35,118 nucleotides of DNA from a virus, in the IMG/VR virus record IMGVR_UViG_3300030430_004029, positions 1 through 35,118 of that record, one strand, 5' to 3'. The notes beneath the pieces were generated by a model that worked only from the letters and a program-made list of their open reading frames with translations, did not search any database and was not told the origin of the DNA. Of the stretch, positions 32,898-35,118 are shown piece after piece. The position numbers and the translations under genes were made by a program. How positions within the stretch are numbered: position 1 is the stretch's first letter; each line of letters begins with the position of its first letter.

Positions 32898-32899
32898 AA

Positions 32900-33166
32900 T
32901 TAGTCGTTTTTTTCTTCGAGAAGTTTACGAATCCACAGTATGTCTGTCTTGATTTGTGCCAAATCTGTGAGAATCTGTGTTTGACCAAGTTCTGTTTTTT
33001 CGATTCGATCTTTTGCTTCCATGACTTGAGTTTCAAGAGCATTTATTCTACTCTCAAACGATGCTTTTGTTGAACTTGTGGTCCACACAAACCCTAGAAT
33101 CGTTAGAACCCATGTAGAAGAAAGACCAATCATGAGGGGTTTGTGCTGCGATTTTGTGTCTGCCAT
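32900..33166 (-). CDS. Small single-pass membrane protein with coiled coil
   Basis: This 88-residue protein starts at ATG 33166; a TTG at 33184 is possible but less likely. Residues about 12-30 (LMIGLSSTWVLTILGFVW) form one membrane segment. Residues about 37-75 are a heptad-patterned coiled coil ending in DILWIRKLLEE. Such architecture occurs in phage lysis proteins (holin/XhlA-like) and in tail or membrane-associated proteins, but no family is assigned. Confidence 0.6.
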   Translation of the reverse strand: MADTKSQHKPLMIGLSSTWVLTILGFVWTTSSTKASFESRINALETQVMEAKDRIEKTELGQTQILTDLAQIKTDILWIRKLLEEKND

Positions 33167-33185
33167 AGAAATGTCTCGTTTCAAA

Positions 33186-33196
33186 GTTTATTTATG
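33186..33196 (-). promoter_or_regulatory. Late-type promoter (CATAAATAAAC)
   Basis: CATAAATA on the - strand matches the core of the three exact late promoters. It begins one base after the terminator's T-run and lies about 20 bases ahead of ATG 33166. Confidence 0.6.
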
Positions 33197-33221
33197 AAAA
33201 AAGCCGACTCAAGGTCGGCTT
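33197..33221 (-). terminator. Rho-independent terminator of the basic repeat gene
   Basis: A 7-8 bp GC-rich stem (AGCCGAC 33202-33208 with GTCGGCT 33214-33220) and 5-base loop is followed, in - orientation, by a run of T (33202-33197). It lies just past the stop at 33246 and abuts the next late promoter. Confidence 0.85.
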
Positions 33222-33245
33222 CTTTCGAGAAAAATGCATTAGTGT

Positions 33246-33740
33246 TTATCGTCGGGATTCTCTAAGTGCCGCTTCAACACCACGAACATATGCTTCAGCG
33301 TAGGCTTCGCAATGGCTCTCTTTCTTAGAACGACTTGTTTTTAGACGCAGATCTTGCTTTGATCGCAGCCTGCGATCCGGTTTGACGGGGCGCATAGGAC
33401 TTAGTTCTTTCAGATGCTTGCCTTCTTTCTTGGAGTGCATACCTTCTTTCTTAGAATGCATACCCTCTTTCTTGGAGTGCATACCTTCTTTCTTAGAATG
33501 CATACCCTCATCTTTTTCATGAGCGCCTTCAAAACTTCTACGCTTTTTCTTTTTACCTGGACCTTGCAAACCACCACCTGTACGAGGCTTGCTAGATTTA
33601 GCAGCCACTCTCGAATCTGGTTGTCTCATTTTTGGTGACTTATCACCAAAACCAGTATACTCTGGCGTTCTCTTCTCTTCAAGGTTGCCCTTCAAGGCTT
33701 CTCTTTGCTCAAAGAGCATTTCTCGTTGTCTCCAATGCAT
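33246..33740 (-). CDS. Highly basic protein with EGMHSKK tandem repeats
   Basis: This 164-residue protein is strongly positively charged (Lys/Arg-rich throughout). Residues about 70-107 contain GAHEKDEGMH followed by four tandem EGMHSKK units. Flanking parts are Lys/Arg/Ser-rich (GPGKKKKRRSFEG, RLRSKQDLRLKTSRSKK), and the tail YAEAYVRGVEAALRESRR is helical. AGGAGA precedes ATG 33740, and a late promoter lies upstream. Its composition suggests nucleic acid binding, for example a DNA-associated head protein; that is inference. No named family is recognised. Confidence 0.6.
   Translation of the reverse strand: MHWRQREMLFEQREALKGNLEEKRTPEYTGFGDKSPKMRQPDSRVAAKSSKPRTGGGLQGPGKKKKRRSFEGAHEKDEGMHSKKEGMHSKKEGMHSKKEGMHSKKEGKHLKELSPMRPVKPDRRLRSKQDLRLKTSRSKKESHCEAYAEAYVRGVEAALRESRR
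33421..33504 (-). repeat. Four tandem 21-bp repeats in the basic protein gene
   Basis: Four head-to-tail 21-bp units (33421, 33442, 33463, 33484). Units 2 and 4 are identical, units 1 and 3 differ at one base, and the two types alternate, so there is also a 42-bp period. They encode EGMHSKK in frame. Confidence 0.9.
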
Positions 33741-33760
33741 TATTGTTTCTCCTATGAGTA

Positions 33761-33776
33761 TCAGTATTTATTTATG
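33761..33776 (-). promoter_or_regulatory. Late-type promoter of the basic protein gene
   Basis: In - orientation the sequence reads CATAAATAAATACTGA. The AATAAATACTGA part is close to T4 TATAAATACTA. It overlaps the stop codon of the upstream gene and precedes AGGAGA and ATG 33740. Confidence 0.6.
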
Positions 33777-34203
33777 GGTTTAGTGGTGTTGTAGAGGCAG
33801 ATCCTGACTGTGTTGCAGAACTCTGTGTGCCAAGAATACCGAGAAGTCCTGCGAGTGGTAGGGTAAATCTGTTTCGACCCAATCTTCTCGCTATATTTCT
33901 AATAATTTTGGCTCTTTGTGAAGGACTTCTGGCACTTGAATTTGCGATTGCTATTAACGCATCGGTCTCTGCACGAAGTTTTTTAATCCTAGGCAAAAAC
34001 TCATCAGGCACAATGGTTATACCGGTGTCGTTTTGCCATCTCACCATGTCTATGAAGTCGGCGTCAGACATCGTACGAACATAATCAGACCATATATTTA
34101 AAGCCTCTCGACTAAAAGGTGCAGCACCTGCCTGCTGCTCAATCTGTCTACGAAGCATTTGCCAATGTCCATCTTCACTTAGATATTGCTTGAACCTTTT
34201 CAT
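33772..34203 (-). CDS. Putative head-associated protein with capsid-targeting-like leader
   Basis: This 143-residue protein starts MKRFKQYLSED, which shares the MKxFxxYLxE leader with its two upstream neighbours. The LSE at residues 8-10 fits the gp21-type LxE cleavage rule. The body is mostly helical, with basic stretches (KIIRNIARRLGRNRF) and an Ala/Leu/Gly segment followed by a Ser/Thr/Gln-rich tail. No family is recognised. AAGGAAG precedes the ATG, which overlaps the upstream stop (ATGA). Confidence 0.55.
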   Translation of the reverse strand: MKRFKQYLSEDGHWQMLRRQIEQQAGAAPFSREALNIWSDYVRTMSDADFIDMVRWQNDTGITIVPDEFLPRIKKLRAETDALIAIANSSARSPSQRAKIIRNIARRLGRNRFTLPLAGLLGILGTQSSATQSGSASTTPLNP

Positions 34204-34397
34204 TTGTCTTCCTTGTCGTATTTTCTTTTTGCCATCTGTGTCGCAACGGCATACATCACACCCTTGCCGTCCTCTTTGCCATATCTTCGCTCAAAGTCTT
34301 TGAGTTTTGGTTTGAGTTTTTTGACATACTTCTCACGATACTTGAGTTCTGTTTTCGTGAGTTTTCTCTCATCTAGATATTCGATAAATGATTTCAT
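34200..34397 (-). CDS. Small conserved T4-like phage protein with capsid-targeting-like leader
   Basis: This 65-residue basic protein starts MKSFIEYLDER. The remainder (TKTELKYREKYVKKLK, FERRYGKEDGKGVMYAVATQMAKRK) resembles short hypothetical proteins I recall in cyanophages and related marine T4-like phages (LTKxELKxRE... VMYATATxMAKK). LDE at 8-10 fits LxE cleavage. Its role is unknown; a virion or head-internal location is inferred from the leader. Four-base overlaps join it to both neighbours. Confidence 0.65.
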   Translation of the reverse strand: MKSFIEYLDERKLTKTELKYREKYVKKLKPKLKDFERRYGKEDGKGVMYAVATQMAKRKYDKEDK

Positions 34398-34600
34398 CCA
34401 CCGCCCTTTGCAATCATAATGGCTGCCATGTAGTCATTCGCATCTTTTTTATTTTTGTAAACCTTCTTGAGTTCTTTGCGATGCTTGCCTGTTTTAGTTA
34501 GCACACGTTTGCCATCTTTTTTCATATCAGCGTAGACACCCCATCTACCGTCAGGCATCTTTCTCACATCTTCATTAAGATATTCGATAAATGATTTCAT
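34394..34600 (-). CDS. Small basic protein with capsid-targeting-like leader
   Basis: This 68-residue protein has the same first eight residues as the previous gene (MKSFIEYL), followed by NED. The body RWGVYADMKKDGKRVLTKTGKHRKELK is Lys-rich and ends in a small Ala/Gly tail. LNE at 8-10 fits LxE cleavage. No family is recognised. It overlaps both neighbours by four bases. Confidence 0.6.
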   Translation of the reverse strand: MKSFIEYLNEDVRKMPDGRWGVYADMKKDGKRVLTKTGKHRKELKKVYKNKKDANDYMAAIMIAKGGG

Positions 34601-35118
34601 TTGAACACTTTTACGATTTGCCCAGTTTTATTTTCGATAGCGATTGTGGTGTTAGGCATTTTTTCAGCCAGTTCTTTGACGATAGCAGGCAACATCTTTG
34701 CAAACTTCGTTGACTCTTGATGAATTACTTTTTTGTTCTTCATCACAACCACTGTGAATGGTCCGTCTGCATCACCAAGACCACTCACGATCTTTCTTGC
34801 AGTAGGTAGTTTTTTCTCTTCGAGTTTCATCACCTTATTCATTGCCTTGAGTAAGTCTTTAGGTTTGAATTTGTGAACGTTGTCTGCTCTTGCTTCGTAG
34901 TCACCATAGCCACTAAGGTTCATGTCATTCAGAACACCTGCAATCTCTTGCTTGGCTTTCTTGTTCAATCCCTTGATCATGCCTTGTATGTCACGGGCTG
35001 CTATTGCTTCATCGAGTTGCACATCTTCTTTCAAAGTTCCCGAAATCTTGAAGCCAGTTTTCTTTTGGAACATTCCACCAAAGGCATTATCAAGTTTTTT
35101 CTTTGCAAGTTTAACAAA
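34597..35118 (-). CDS. Unassigned late-region protein, 5' end beyond the window
   Basis: The frame is open from ATG 35073 through to the right edge, adding 15 residues (FVKLAKKKLDNAFGG), so the real start is probably off the window and the methionine at 35073 is likely internal. At least 173 residues are present. The C-terminal ~60 residues have alternating strands (PFTVVVMKNKKVIHQ, NTTIAIENKTGQIVKVFK). TLKE and QLDE near the visible start also fit LxE sites. No family is recognised. Confidence 0.55.
   Translation of the reverse strand, partial: FVKLAKKKLDNAFGGMFQKKTGFKISGTLKEDVQLDEAIAARDIQGMIKGLNKKAKQEIAGVLNDMNLSGYGDYEARADNVHKFKPKDLLKAMNKVMKLEEKKLPTARKIVSGLGDADGPFTVVVMKNKKVIHQESTKFAKMLPAIVKELAEKMPNTTIAIENKTGQIVKVFK

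Noticed and set aside
33421-33504. CRISPR-like repeat array
   Set aside because: The 21-bp units are contiguous, with no spacers, and encode an in-frame peptide repeat.

Overview
The window looks like part of a T4-type (Straboviridae-like / marine myovirus) genome, most plausibly from an uncultured marine phage. The evidence is a set of T4 core recombination, replication and late-transcription genes on the + strand (uvsY, uvsW, the gp55 late sigma factor, the gp47/gp46 nuclease, uvsX and the gp41 helicase), AT-rich dense coding with ATGA/GTGA stop-start overlaps, T4-like late promoters (CATAAATACCAT), and short late genes on the - strand whose N termini resemble T4 capsid-targeting peptides. 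No tRNA, integrase, transposon or CRISPR array was seen.

Layout. (1) 1-3.7 kb: end of an upstream gene, terminator, uvsY, a probable structural protein with calcium-binding repeats, uvsW and an Sm-like protein. (2) 3.8-9.85 kb: gp55, gp47, gp46, a GNAT/2-oxoglutarate oxygenase fusion, a GNAT protein and uvsX. (3) 9.85-28.67 kb: 25 closely packed sugar genes inserted between uvsX and gp41, with no recognisable internal promoter or terminator. (4) 28.7-32.0 kb: gp41, a small HExxH protein and a DNA methyltransferase. (5) 32.0-35.1 kb: convergent - strand late genes, including repeat-rich proteins and proteins with a shared N-terminal peptide, running off the right edge.

The most striking content is in region 3. 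NanE (ManNAc-6-P epimerase), NeuB (sialic acid synthase), NeuA (CMP-sialate synthetase), a GT29-type sialyltransferase-like protein, a small HAD phosphatase, a SAM methyltransferase and a CMAH-like CMP-sialate hydroxylase form a nearly complete nonulosonic-acid assembly line. The CMAH-like protein has Rieske, UlaG-like metallo-beta-lactamase and extra DUF1858-like domains. The same run carries GDP-mannose 4,6-dehydratase, GT11 and GT10-like fucosyltransferases, RmlC/RmlD-like enzymes and several other glycosyltransferases. Together they could build a fucosylated, sialylated (possibly Neu5Gc-like) glycan for the infected cell surface or the virion. The pathway assignment comes from motifs; the biological purpose is inference.

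Promoters seen are sigma70-like boxes with 16-bp spacers before uvsY, gp55, uvsX and gp41, and late promoters before the 636 gene, uvsW and several - strand genes. uvsY and gp41 appear to be transcribed without a leader.
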